This document shows positions 31,335 through 42,869 of a DNA stretch of 64,000 bases, piece by piece. Where the stretch lies: NCBI GenBank assembly GCA_022385755.1, contig MU278350.1, positions 1,130,905 through 1,194,904 on the forward strand, written 5' to 3'. A program made the translations under genes and the position numbers. The DNA comes from Trametopsis cervina (lineage: Eukaryota; Basidiomycota; Agaricomycetes; Polyporales; Irpicaceae). The notes under the pieces were generated by a model, which saw only the letters and a program-made list of their open reading frames with translations, ran no database searches and was not told the origin of the DNA. How positions within the stretch are numbered: position 1 is the first letter of the stretch; the number at the start of each line of letters is the position of its first letter.

Positions 31335-32877
31335 AATAGAAACAAACGGTTTCATGGTCTACTCGGACAGCATTTTACTGACGGTGACGGTGTTCATCGC
31401 CGGCAGGGTCTTCGTGTGGGAGGAAAAGATTTCTCGTAGTCTGAGTCTTCCGCCGGCGTTGATGCGACGGGTGACTCAGTGGGAAATGTGTGTACGCCAT
31501 CTTACTGATCCATCCCCACTCAACATGGATGGTTCACAGTTCCATTACCTTCCATAAAACAGTTCCTGGCGCCCCGTACTTCGATCGTCTTGCACGGGGT
31601 GCTCGATAGCAACGTACCGCAATCATTGCAATGATGTCCGCAGAGCAGCGCAGACACGGTATCGAGAACTCCACACTTTTTTTCGAATAGAAACACATCA
31701 CCCGGACTCCAGCGCGCGATATTCACAGCATGCCATCAGCGCGTAATCTCTCTTCGTACGTGCAGTGTCCACCACACAGTGCCACAGCGTCAACGGCTCA
31801 CGTTGCAGGTGGTACTTTGTCCATCGCATCGGGAGAACAGCCTGATCCGCTTTACCACTTTCCAGTATCTGTCCACCGGCGGAGCACCGATATACATTGA
31901 TAGCACTGAGATTACTTCCAGCAATCTGCATTTCTGATCACAACGTACATCCGTCGTCAAGGCTAGTCAGCGATCTGTTGGTTTCAACCTCTGCGGACTG
32001 GTGGAACCGCTTCTGATACCCTGTTCCTCGGACCCTATGCGATGTTCAGCTAGCTTGATCGTGGACAGCTCGTTATCGCACGTTTATATGCCGTTTGAGG
32101 CATCGCTCAAGCCTCGGTGCTGCCGTACGATGAGCCTGCAGGCACCGTAGTGCACGGTAAGCGCGCTATCCTATACGGAGCTTTGTTATCTCGCCGTTGA
32201 CACCCCTCGTCAGCTGCCTGAATTCAAAATCCGAAGTTATTCGGGGAAGTAGTACGCTGCGTACGAATAATACGCCGCAGCGAAGGATGTTCGGTATAAT
32301 GCCAACGAGCGTGACGCTCAAAGGACTGATCGCGTCTGTGAATCAGCCAAGCAAGCCGATCCAGACTATGACGGCGTTAGAAGCGGCTTATACCCTCGGT
32401 CTTAAACTTTGGAGATCTCAATGCTGCCTCTCAGCTCCAACATCTCAAGACACTCGAACCACGCGTCACATGCAAGCTGTTAAATGTATGTCAATCTTGC
32501 AGACTATCTCAGGATGCATGTTAATGGCTGCCCTCGTCTTGTAGCTCCCGTTCATCACCGCAGCACTCAACCGGTATAACGTCCCCAGCCTCATTACGGC
32601 AGATCAACTGTCGCTCTCTCTTTCGGTGTTGAGATCGCGCAACCCATGCTCTGTGCCTGCGACTGCTCACATGCGCACCGAGTGCATACTATGGCGGCGA
32701 TACGCGACGCAAGCAACACCTCTGACGCAAGCTTCGCTGTCGCGAATATGTACCGCAATTTACCCGCACGAGGCGGCGGCACACACGCTATCATGCCGAA
32801 ATTGCAGACTGTAAGGTATAAAGCTCGGGGTGTCTGAGCGTTTTGTGCATCGTTTTTGCGAAGCAAGCAATTTCACG
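31335..32877. other. Spacer upstream of the endoglucanase, no supported gene
   Basis: 1.5 kb between the cyclophilin stop and the endoglucanase start. Frames such as 32197-32544 (plus) and 31698-31931 (minus) are short, domain-free and not extendable by splicing. The right end carries the endoglucanase TATA box; the rest is probably its long regulated promoter. Confidence 0.5.
32817..32822 (+). promoter_or_regulatory. TATA box of the GH5 endoglucanase gene
   Basis: TATAAA 56 bases before the start codon, a normal spacing for a strongly inducible cellulase gene. Confidence 0.65.
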
Positions 32878-34496
32878 ATGTTCAAGGCGATCGGCTCTCT
32901 GCTTGCTCTGGCTTTTGTAGCCCTTAGCGCTGTACGTCTTTATCCCTTCGTCTAAGAGGTTTACCATGCTCAAATCATTTATAGCAGGCAACTCCTACGC
33001 GTGTTCGCTTGGACACCGTTGTGACACCTACTGTGACGCCAGTCCCTCTTCCTCGCCTTGGAGGTGTGAACACCGCGGGCTATGATTTCAGTGTGGTATG
33101 TTGATACGCCACATTCAGACTACTTTTTATTCATATTTACTATCAGTCTATCGACGGAACCTTCACTGGTAACGGAGTCAACCCTCCTACCTCCCAATAC
33201 ACACACTTCACTGCTCAGCGTGTCAACATCTACCGCGTTCGTAAGTTGCCGCTCACCAGTTCAACCTGACGGTTCACTGACGAGGATTTCAGCTTTTGGT
33301 AAGACATCATATTTCGAACATATAGAACATGAAATAAACAATCATCGTGGATAGCCTGGCAGTTGATTACACCCACTCTCGGTGGACCCATTGACCCCGT
33401 CTTCTTCAGCCGTCTCAATAGCACCGTCCATGCGGCGCTCAGTTCTGGACCGAATGTTTGGGTTATCATCGACGTCGTATGTCTTGTTCATTTGGTCGCT
33501 CCTACCTCCCACATCCTGAATCAAAGCTCCCACTCTTAGCACAACTACGCTCGCTGGAATGGCGCCATCATCGCTCAGGGTGGACCCACAAACGACCAGT
33601 TCGTCAGCCTCTGGACACAGCTCGCCGGCAAGTTCTACAACGAGCCCCGCGTCATCTTCGGCATCATGAACGAGCCGCACGACTTGGTTTCCGTGTCCAC
33701 CTGGGCCGACACCCTGCAGCAGGTCGTCAATGGTATCAGGAACTATGGCGCACCGAACTACCTGCTTCTGCCCGGAAGCAGCTGGTCGTCTGCTGAGGCG
33801 TTCCCCACTGAGGCTGGACCTTTGCTGGTCAACATCACTGATCCCACTGGTGATCACAGCAAAATCATCTTCGATGGTACGTGATGACATGATGACAGTA
33901 AAACTGGAAACTGATGCTATTGTAAAGTCCACAAATACCTGGACGTTGACAACAGCGGCCAACACGCCGAATGTGTTACCGTAAGTTCTTGCATTATTGA
34001 AGCAGCGAAGAGTACTTACTTATTGATGCGCCCAGAACAACGTTGCCGTTCTCACCAACCTCGTCAACTTCCTGAGGGCAAATGGCAACAGACAGGCCAT
34101 CCTGAGTGAGACCGGAGGTGGAAACACCGACAGCTGCAAGACTCTGTACGTCATGTCGTCACGTCTTTTATCCTGATCATGTCCCTCGTGTCTCATAGTA
34201 TTATGTAATAGCTTCCAGGAGGAACTCCGCTACGTCAGGGACAGCTTCCCAGTGTTGGCAGGTTACACCGTGTACGTACCAAACCCGCCAGATCATTCAC
34301 ATTTCATAGCATACTTACGAGAAATCCCAGATGGTCCGCCGGTGCATTCGACACGACATACGTGACCACCGTCACTCCCTTTGCCAACGGCACGGACCAG
34401 CCCATCTGGAATGCCGCCGGTACGTCTGGTCCATTTTGTTTCGCATGATGGTCGTGGCTAACTTTGCCCCGAATAGTTGTGCCCAACCTTCCATGA
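32878..34496 (+). CDS. Secreted GH5 endo-beta-1,4-glucanase (cellulase), no CBM1
   Basis: Hydrolyses internal beta-1,4 bonds of cellulose outside the cell. Exons: 32878-32931, 32985-33095, 33147-33240, 33293-33298, 33355-33476, 33540-33876, 33928-33980, 34036-34145, 34212-34271, 34331-34419, 34477-34496; 351 residues. A signal peptide (MFKAIGSLLALAFVALSA) is followed by a short Pro/Thr linker and then the catalytic domain, LGGVNTAGYDF. IDVHNYARWNG, the acid/base FGIMNEPHD, GSSWSSAEAFP, VHKYLDVDNSG, the nucleophile LSETGGGNTDSC and the terminal GTDQPIWNAAVVPNLP mark subfamily GH5_5. There is no cellulose-binding module. A 6-nt exon and a TAGCAG tandem acceptor are unusual. Confidence 0.95.
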
Positions 34497-34655
34497 GGGA
34501 ATGGATACAAAAATTCGATACCATTATACTTCTGGGGTCTCGTGGCACGTGGAAAAGGAGAAATAGGTAGACCAAAAATGTAGACTGAGTGTCAGTTCTT
34601 AGAGAGGAAAGTACGCCCTTGGTGGCGTTAGACGCGCATGATGCACTCCGTATTT

Positions 34656-36129
34656 TCAGGATTTGCTAAATGAGATTAATGGCCACAAAGATACTCTGCA
34701 ATCCTGGTTCCCAACAGCCAACCACCGGCTTCGTTCCTCCTTCTCTGCTTCAGACATCTCGTCTTCCGAGTCTGCATCCTCTATCGAACTTGCTGGTGCT
34801 GCAAATGTGCTTTGATCCCGTGCAAAAGCAATAGCTTGGCAACTTTTCTTGTGATAGTCCAGTGTACCGAGTGATTTCAGCGTCTTAGTAGAGTACAAGC
34901 TGACTCTGGCGGGCCATGGATGGGTTAGTGGCGTCTCATAGCAGTAAGGGAATTATACGCACTTGCCGTCCCAGCCTCCCACGGCGCATACTCTGCCATC
35001 GTCACGAATGCCTATGGAAGCGTTGCCAGCATACTTAGTTCTGTGTACGATGCATGTCTCTGTGACATTATCAGGCTTAGAGTTCTGAGATGAATAAAGC
35101 GTCAGAACTGGACAATATCACGCGTGGAAGGCATCGTACCAGGAGATCATACCGCCCTATAAGATGATCTGCTGAAACGGTCAGCGCAATATCATAGCGT
35201 CTGGACACCGCCATGGCCATTACTGTCGAATCCTACATGAGAGGTCTCGATTATGGGAGAGAACATCTTATCACTTACTTGACTCGACATGCAACTTTAC
35301 ACTCCAGAGCAACTCCCATCCAATTCCCTCGATCGAGAACGGTCTGTCTTTATTGACATACCCCCACATCATGACGCTGCCATTCTCGTAGCCGCACAAA
35401 AGTCTCAGTTGACTCTTCTCTGATGCACTTGGATGTGCAGCTTCAAATAGGTGCATGGACATGATGATCCCAATAGGGTTGATTCCTCGACCGTCAGTCA
35501 GTTCTGGCATACTTGCTTTGCCGACGGCAGCATGTATCCGCTTCTGGGAGGGCAATTCCCATACATCCGCCTATTCCAAGAGCTGAGAACCCATATCATA
35601 AGGAGTGATTATGTATGGACGTACAACAGACGATTCGACTAGGTTTGGAAGGGCAAGCAGAGCACGCGGCTCGGTGACTTCCGGAGAGTGCGGCAAGCGT
35701 ACGAGGGAGAAGCGGCAATAGTTCAAGGCATTGACGTCCATCGAATATAGTAAAGTAGGAACAGAGAGTGGGATTGTAGTTGCGGACTCCCCGACTCGTG
35801 CGTCAGAGTCCGATGCGGCCAGATTCCAGACGTGAAGCTTGTTGTCCCTACCATGTCTGTAACAATCAAGGGGGGTCAGGCTTTGAAGTAACGCAATGGT
35901 GTGGTTGATCGTACGTGATAACGCGCTCTTCCCACTCTTCTACACCAAGGATACTGTTTGTATGTGCCTTCCACTGTGTTAATGGACGCAGTGAACGCGT
36001 GGATGTCACTACGACTGTTCCATCCGCATCGCCAGAGTATAGTCGTTCATTATCAAAAGAGAAGGAAACCGAGGTAATTGCTGCGGTATGAGTACGCAGT
36101 AAGTGAGAAGGTGTAGGAGGAGAAGTCAT
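34656..36129 (-). CDS. ASA1: WD40 protein, ASTRA-associated protein 1 / GNB1L-like
   Basis: A beta-propeller protein linked in yeast to the ASTRA/TTT machinery that matures PIKK kinases. Minus-strand exons: 36129-35915, 35856-35625, 35570-35279, 35222-35140, 35084-34963, 34905-34656; 397 residues. Blades include HTAAITSVSFSFDNERLYSG, WKAHTNSILGVEEW, THGRDNKLHVWNL, LLCGYENGSVMMWG, VGGWDGKVSLYSTKTLKSLG and LAVGNQDCRVSLWPL. A Ser/Glu-acidic insert (EDADSEDEMSEAEKEE) sits in the last blade. The start at 36129 (MTSPPTPSHLLRTH) fits the family; an upstream in-frame ATG at 36225 would add 32 residues. The acceptor before IMAMAVSRRYD was chosen for frame. Confidence 0.85.
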
Positions 36130-36403
36130 GAAGGTACGAAGCAGAGATCCATAATTGGAGAAGTACGTGATCTGGTTAGGGTTAATACTCGTCTGCGCAA
36201 CGATGTGAGTTCGAGTTCGTAGCAAATGTTTTGGAACTCTGGCTGTGTTCTTATGCTTGCCCTTTAAATGGTGGATGCCAAGGCATATGCCAATTTAATG
36301 CCACTGATCGTCAAATGTAATGTCCATTATACGAAGAACGATAACTTAACTCTACCCCACCACTACCGCCATGACCATCTTACAGCTCAACCAACATTCC
36401 ATT

Positions 36404-36789
36404 CTACCACACGTTGAAGAATATCTTCCACCATGGCCTCCCAATTCCCTGCGCACTCTTCTCTACGCCTTCCACAAGGCGGTCGTAATAATGCGGCATC
36501 GACTTTGGACTCAGTGTCTTCTTTGATAGCGCATACTACCGGTCGAGGCTAGTCAGTAAAAGATGCTAAAAAGCAAGGTCTAAAGCAAGACTAAAAGCAT
36601 ACTCACCTTTCGTTGGAATTCATTCTCCTCTAATGCCCTTGCTGCTTTGACTGCCTGAGGCGTCAGCTGTGGATGGTCCGCCAACGATTTCAAGAAGGCT
36701 CCCAACTGCAGATGGGGCCGGAATGGGTCTGTAGGCCACCTCTGCGCAATTGTATGAAGCTGTTGCGAGAGTTTGACAGAGGTGGGCAT
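36404..36789 (-). CDS. CBP6: Cbp6/UQCC2-like mitochondrial complex III assembly factor
   Basis: Candidate partner in cytochrome b translation and assembly. Exons 36789-36607 and 36535-36404 give 104 residues. The sequence shows the short family pattern: QQLHTIAQRWPTDPFRPHLQ, LGAFLKSLADHPQ, then ARALEENEFQRKYALSKKTL and a C-terminal PHYYDRLVEGVEKSAQGIGR before PWWKIFFNVW. The WP..FRP..QLG core is what I rely on; the family is small and diverged, so this is less certain than the domain proteins around it. Both exons are phase 0. It is divergent from the LysM gene, 212 bp apart. Confidence 0.62.
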
Positions 36790-37001
36790 TCTGAAAGTAA
36801 CGAGAGGTGTATTACAAGTGGGTGGATTGGGTTGGCGAAGTGCAGCAGTGTGACACAACGCGTCTGTCACGGAGGATCGCCGATGGCTCTCGTCATGTGA
36901 ATCTCGATTCAGCTGTGCCGCTTTCGCAAGATAATCCGTCGACTTTGGTTAGCACTCACTTTACAATACACACTCATCCGGCTACAAGCTATCGATCACA
37001 A

Positions 37002-38141
37002 ATGTCTGCGGCCAACTCACTTTGTCTGGCTTGCTCGTCGTCTTTACCTCCCCGAGCGAGCAATAGCGGTGCAGGCAAAGATCAACGACTCTTCATTACG
37101 GCGTGCTGCGCGAGACCCATCTGCCCTTCTTGCCTTTCGTCCAACCCACGACTGGCCAGGTACAACCCATGCTTGCATTGTCTTGCTGGGGTAGACCTGG
37201 TCAATGCTGGAAGTTCTGTCAAGGTGCCCAATTCAGCCAAATCGCACGAGAGAGTAAATGTAGACGGTGGTGTACATGATGAGGATGTCTTCACGCTAGG
37301 AGAAGATGATGAGGATGATGCGGACATTAATTCAGAGGAGGGATCATTAGAGCAATCTACACCACCACCTGCATATGATATCCCACTCATAATTGCAGAA
37401 GACAAGCCGCTCGAAGTGCCCCAGGCGGATACGAGCGAGAACCCGCCTTCGGCTCGGGAAGACTTAGCGCGAACGCCAGCACCTTCCAAGCACTACATAC
37501 AACCCAAAGATACTCTTGTCGGAATTGCGTTCAAATATAAAGTGGATGTATGTCTGTATCTTGCTCACCTATCGTTATGTTATTCTGACCCCTCATCGTA
37601 GGGCCGTTTTCTATGCCGTCTCAATAATCTCCCACAAAGCACTCTGCGCACCACGCCACACCTCCTGCATACACGCACAGAACTCATCCTACCCCCTTCT
37701 GCATTCCTTCCGTCAACTACCTCATCGACATCCGCTCCCACAGACCCGGAGTATGCCGCTCGCCGTGCCCGTGAACGTGCCGAAAAGCGTTTACAAACAC
37801 TTACTAAGGAGACTGACTGGCGGGTCGCCAAAGCTTACGTTGCACTCGCAGACCCAGAGGTTGCCGAAGCGGACGGGGCCGAACAGTGGAAAGAGGCGGA
37901 AGGGAAGGAATTAAAGCCCACACATGTACGGCCTTCGATGAACGGCGAGACGAGCGGAGGCCTGGAAGCAGCTGCAATTGACCGGTATCTGGATGACGAA
38001 GAGTGGGAGCGGAGACAGCGGCAGAACGGACGAGGTGTGAGCATACCGCGGTTTCCGTTATTTGAGACGAATGTTTGGGCCGGCGGATCAGGGAAGAAAC
38101 CTGCCAGTGGGAAGCTATTTTCCGGCTGGAAGTGGAACTAG
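37002..38141 (+). CDS. Intracellular LysM-domain protein with N-terminal Cys-rich finger
   Basis: Role unknown. Exons 37002-37547 and 37602-38141 give 361 residues. The N-terminus (CLACSSSLPP, then CCARPICPSCLSSNPR and NPCLHC) has six to eight cysteines in CxxC-like pairs, resembling a zinc-binding finger. An acidic disordered part follows (TLGEDDEDDADINSEEG). A single LysM motif spans the intron: HYIQPKDTLVGIAFKYKVD then GRFLCRLNNLPQSTL. The C-terminal half is charged and helical (YAARRARERAEKRLQ, RYLDDEEWERRQRQNGRG). No signal peptide is visible, so chitin or peptidoglycan binding outside the cell is unlikely; similar LysM proteins of unknown function occur inside eukaryotic cells. Confidence 0.85.
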
Positions 38142-38408
38142 CTTATGATTGTGCACTTTCCCACTGCCAGTCTCTGGACATCAGTTTCGTCATGGATTCT
38201 GGAGGACCGACATAGATTATACTGCACACGGTTTTGGACTATTCCTGTATCTCTAGACCTGTATCGTTATAGTAGCTGCAATACACGTACTCGTAATCAA
38301 ATGTCCAGATGTGATATATGAGCCGAAGTGAATGAAGGGTATCTTACAGAAAATCCGGTAAAGTTTGCACATAGCACCTGAGAAATTGACGAACAACACT
38401 CAGTGAAT

Positions 38409-41400
38409 TCAGCCTCTTGTCTCCTTCAACCTCTTCGCAAAAGCTTCCCGACATTGATAATGGGTCACCTCCCCTCTGAAAAAATTACAGTTAGCAACAA
38501 ATCACATTGGACCTTGCATTCAAACCACACATACCGAGGTGCATGCACAGCAATCACACTGTGACCAATGCGTTTATGGCATTGCGGGCATCTAAGTATT
38601 CCGCCTTGAGTCATACGCACATAATGCAAGAAGGATAAGAGAAACACACATGCGGCTATCCGTCACCTTCACTCGTTTTGCTTCGAGATACATCAACTTT
38701 CTCCCCACCTGCTCGGTTCTTGTCTTCGCCACCTCTCTCGAAACCCGTGTATGGAATATGGGGGTCCTTAGCGCCTCCACTAAAAATGCGCGCACATCTT
38801 TCGCCGTCACCAAGGGCGGCAGAATCTGCAAAGTCTCTACTTCATCGAGGCGCGGGCTGTGGCGGCTGATGAGCTCCAGGGCGGGGGTGAGCAGATCGAC
38901 TGAAGGAGACATTGGTGTAGTCGGACGGAGGTATATACGGAGGAGAGTGAGAAAGACGTGCTTGGTGGGGCCATCGGGGCTGTAAACGCGCTTGCAGTAC
39001 CTGTAAATGCAATGAGTGAGGCAGTATTCTAGAGCAGGGAGGGCTGGGCCTACTCTTCTGCCTTCAAGAAGTCTTGCAGTCGATATACATATATTTCAAG
39101 AGCATTGTCATGCCGGCCGTTCCTACCCAATAGAATCGCTTTGGCTTCAAACAAATCTGCAAGCCACTTCTAGTGAATTTGTTATGCATAGCATAGGAGG
39201 AATGTAGCTCACCATCAGGTGGGAGTTGTGCGAACAGCCTGTCTATGTCATAATGTGTGGTGGTGTCAATGAACTTCAACAGCTTCTCCTTCATGGCATG
39301 TCGAGTTTCTACGGGCTGTCATCAGTCAATGTCAACAATATGCATGAGAGTAAATACACACCATTGTCACCACGTTTCTTCGCGCTCATGGTCATCCGCA
39401 AGTATAACTCAGCTAGACGATTGTGGAACAGGGCGGACTCCTCCCCCCTCTCGTCGATTAAATACTCGACATACCGCACACAGACCATGGGGTCGATCTT
39501 CTCCAGGAAGTCTGCAACTGCAGGCCGGGGTAATTCAACTTCTTCCGAGGTGAAGATCTGCAATGGATGCCTTGCATGTCAGCTCTTACACAACTGCACA
39601 GATGCGAGCTGAGACACACCTCGAATGCAATATCCCGGTCCTGCTCGAACACCCATCGGGAGTGCTCAAAAATGAGAGGGAGATATTCTGGTCCCAGTCT
39701 CTGTAAGTAGTTGACGGAGGGCATGAGTTTATCCCGTATGCCAGTCTCCTTCTGGCTTAGCCTTCGACGCCTCGTCAGATAGTATCTACAGTGGCAGAAC
39801 AGAGATACCTTACTGCTGAAGAAGATCCAGGGCCTTCCCATGCATCTTCTTGCCATTGTAAAGATAAATAAGCTCCGAAAATTTCTGTCAAGTCTTTGTT
39901 AGCCACAGAGTCTATCACGCGTGGAATACAAACCTCTCTTGTCCTTAAGACCTCTTCAACCTCCGACACCTCACACCAGTTTGCCACTCTGCACAAGGGA
40001 GCAAGTAGACCCGGCCGTACGAGCAAGTAACACTGTAGCAATGCTGTGTCGACGATCTGTGCGAAGCGCACCAGTTCCTCCGGCGTCAGGGAAGTCAAAG
40101 GGCCGTCAGGGAGTGCGAACAAATCGTCCTTTGAGGCGGCTGAGAGGAAAGGCATTTGGTGTGCCTCCGCACTGGTAATGTGAAGGGCTTCTAGAGCTCC
40201 GGCAATTTTTGGTCTCCTATCCGAGAGGTAGAACATCAATTCTTCGATGGCTTTGCGTTTTTCGACTGTGGTATTATGTGAGAAAGTGAAGACTATGTGG
40301 ACGGGATAGTACCTACATTCCTTCCGCTTAATCTTTATCGAGGCCGTCTCAAGCTCCTCTTCCTTCTTGATCCCAGGTCTGACAGAATCCAGCCCGGATC
40401 GCAGCAGCCCTCGTATTGACCCCTGAGGAGATGGAGGCCGCGTTGGTTGTGCAGACTCTTGGTGTTCAGACCCGCTCTCAGATGTTTTCAGCTCTCCAGT
40501 TGAATCATCTGTAGCAGCGGTTGTAGAAGTTTTTGTCTCAAGCGGTCCGCCGAATAAGTGTGTCCACTCATCCTCCGGAACGGACAATCTTCCCGCCACA
40601 CTCTCGGGATAGAGGGCGACAATCTTGGCTGGGTTGATGTTGAGCTCGAGAAAGGCTTTGACGGCGTCTCCATACTTCGCTAAGCGGAATTGAGCAACTG
40701 CCAGAAGGGCGCGCACTGTGCGCTGCCTCGCTTCCTGTTGACTAGCAGTCAGAAATGTCCAGATTATGTAACACCAGGGGGATGATTACCTTGTCAGGTA
40801 GGATGGCGGCGTCGAGATTGTCCAACAAAGCTAAAGCATCTGCGTATGCACCCTCCCGCACAAGTTCATCTACCTGTTCGCCCCATGTCTTCATGGTAAA
40901 CATCCACACAGTGCTTCCATCTGCGGTCGCAGCGGCACGTTCGGCAGGGGTGGTAATAAGATACAACGGGGATTTAGCTCCAGGAGATGGTGCAAGCAGC
41001 CTGGCTGAATGATTTGGCCATGCTCCCCCTGCGATAGGGGGTCTGAATGGCACTGGGAGAGTCTGAGATGTGGCTAGGGATATAGAAGAGCGAATTTCGA
41101 CCACAGATGTTGGGATAAAACCTGCATTGCCTGAAACAGACGCGCCAGCATCAATCGAAGAACTAGGTACTGAGCCTGCGGGAAGTATTGAGAACATGTA
41201 AGGCTTCACGTATGCTGTTCTGGATGTGAGAATAAAGTTTCAAGATGTATGTGTGACATTACCAATGTCTTCTGGTGGTGCCGGCCAATCTATCCCTGCT
41301 GCTCGAGAGGGCTTTCCATCTAGGCCGATGAAGGTACCATTATCTGACAGATATAGGTTATGAGCAGCCCCATATACTTGAAGAACATAACGTACTCTCC

Positions 41401-42360
41401 CTCGCTATGAAGCCTTCCGCATCGTCCAATCGAAAACAGGAAGGCTTGCTCTTAGCACCTAGACCGATATATCCACCCAAACCGCTAAGGGCTCCTTTGC
41501 TCATCCCACCAACGCTGGCCGAAGCGGCTGGTCCTTGAGTGGGAACCACAACTTCTGTTGTTGTGCGGGTTTTCAAGGAGTATAGGACATAATCTGTTGG
41601 TGAGTACCCGAGGCAGATCGTTTCGCTATCTATGAACGACATAGTCCTTGCCGAGTGTGGAAGCGCGCTTTCCTGTTTGACTTTCGCGTCAATAGGCAGT
41701 AGAATATTATAGTTGTATACTCACGATAGTCTCCTGATGCTCCCCATCTTTCCAAGAGTAAATCACCAGCTTCCTGTAGCAGCCTACAGCCAAGTACGTC
41801 ATTACGACGGCGACTCCCTTGGTCTTGGCTTGTTCAGAGTTCTCATGTTTTATCGAGCTAAAGACAGCAAATGTCCGCGCCGGCTTGGCTTGAACAAGAG
41901 GGGTAGAGGGTGTGAAGTTCGGCAGTCCATGGAGCGTTACGACACTGTCTGCCAAGTATTTGAGAGAATCCTGAGCAATATATTCCGCAAGTATGCACAC
42001 CTGAGAGGACAACCAGCGACGCTATATCAGTAATAACACCCAGCTGCTCTATAGTTTTCTTGGACACGTTCTTCCTGGTCTCTACGAGCTCAGCAGTGGT
42101 ATTGGCTCCTTCAGCGATACCCGTCAGGTCTTTCTTCTCAGACAACTGTGCTGCAGGCCCACGTACCGGCTACCGCGTCGGGCACCTTATAGATGTGAAC
42201 GCTTCCAGTTGCAGTACCAGCATATAGCTTGTCACCTATGTAAATTGCTCCGTTGACCTTGTATGTGAGGGCGGCTGTAGCACATACCTTGAACCGCTAC
42301 CGATTCAATGCGTTCCTTCACGCCCACTATCACAGGCACTGGAGGAAAGAATGGGGCCAT
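38409..42360 (-). CDS. VAM6: HOPS subunit Vps39/Vam6
   Basis: A vacuolar tethering factor of the HOPS complex that binds the Rab7 orthologue Ypt7 and joins mitochondria-vacuole contacts. Seventeen minus-strand exons: 42360-42288, 42235-42186, 42145-42001, 41948-41725, 41672-41396, 41343-41263, 41214-40790, 40734-40317, 40265-39934, 39884-39814, 39761-39620, 39557-39362, 39308-39213, 39156-39054, 39000-38650, 38591-38535, 38475-38409; 1,035 residues. A CNH propeller (GDKLYAGTATGSVHIYK; KKTIEQLGVITDIASLVVLS) precedes the clathrin-repeat solenoid (LMPSVNYLQRLGPEYLPLIF; VADFLEKIDPMVCVRYVEYL) and ends in the Vps39/Vps11 zinc finger (CPQCHKRIGHSVIAVHAPRG, HYQC). The intron at 42146-42185 is only 40 nt, the weakest junction. 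Confidence 0.92.
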
Positions 42361-42869
42361 ACTCTCTCATTCGCGTAGAGTCCAGACAGCACCCAGCTTG
42401 TAGTGGTTTGTCTGGTTAGCAGTCCTCTGGAATGCAGGTTGTGGCGGCACTTACAACGCACTGTGCACTGTGCAAGCAGCATGCTCATTCGAACGGAGAC
42501 ACCGGGCCGGTCTAACAATGGTCGCTTAAAGTCACTGTGCGGTGAAACTTAGTACTGTAACAGAGGCTGATGACGACGAAGGATGAGCTTTGCTCATGTA
42601 AATTGTTGCAAGGATAGCGATGACAGCAATTGTAAACGAAAGTGGTCAAGGTCGGTATGTGCACTACTATACGATCTACGAAGTGGTATGTTGACTATCT
42701 ACAAATGTCCGATGGGAGGTATGTTAGCTATGGCACGGTATAACAGTTACATAATATACAATAAACTACAATATGGACTAATGTTCAAGCATTTGTTGCA
42801 AGATTGAAGAGCACAACATAGAGCATGAGAGTTCGTTCTTTTCCGAGATGGAGCAGGTATGGACGTGTT
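42361..42869. other. Spacer between VAM6 start and ankyrin gene stop
   Basis: 509 bp containing the VAM6 promoter and the ankyrin gene 3' end. An AT-rich stretch at about 42740-42780 is present. The small plus-strand frame 42583-42807 has no support. Confidence 0.5.
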
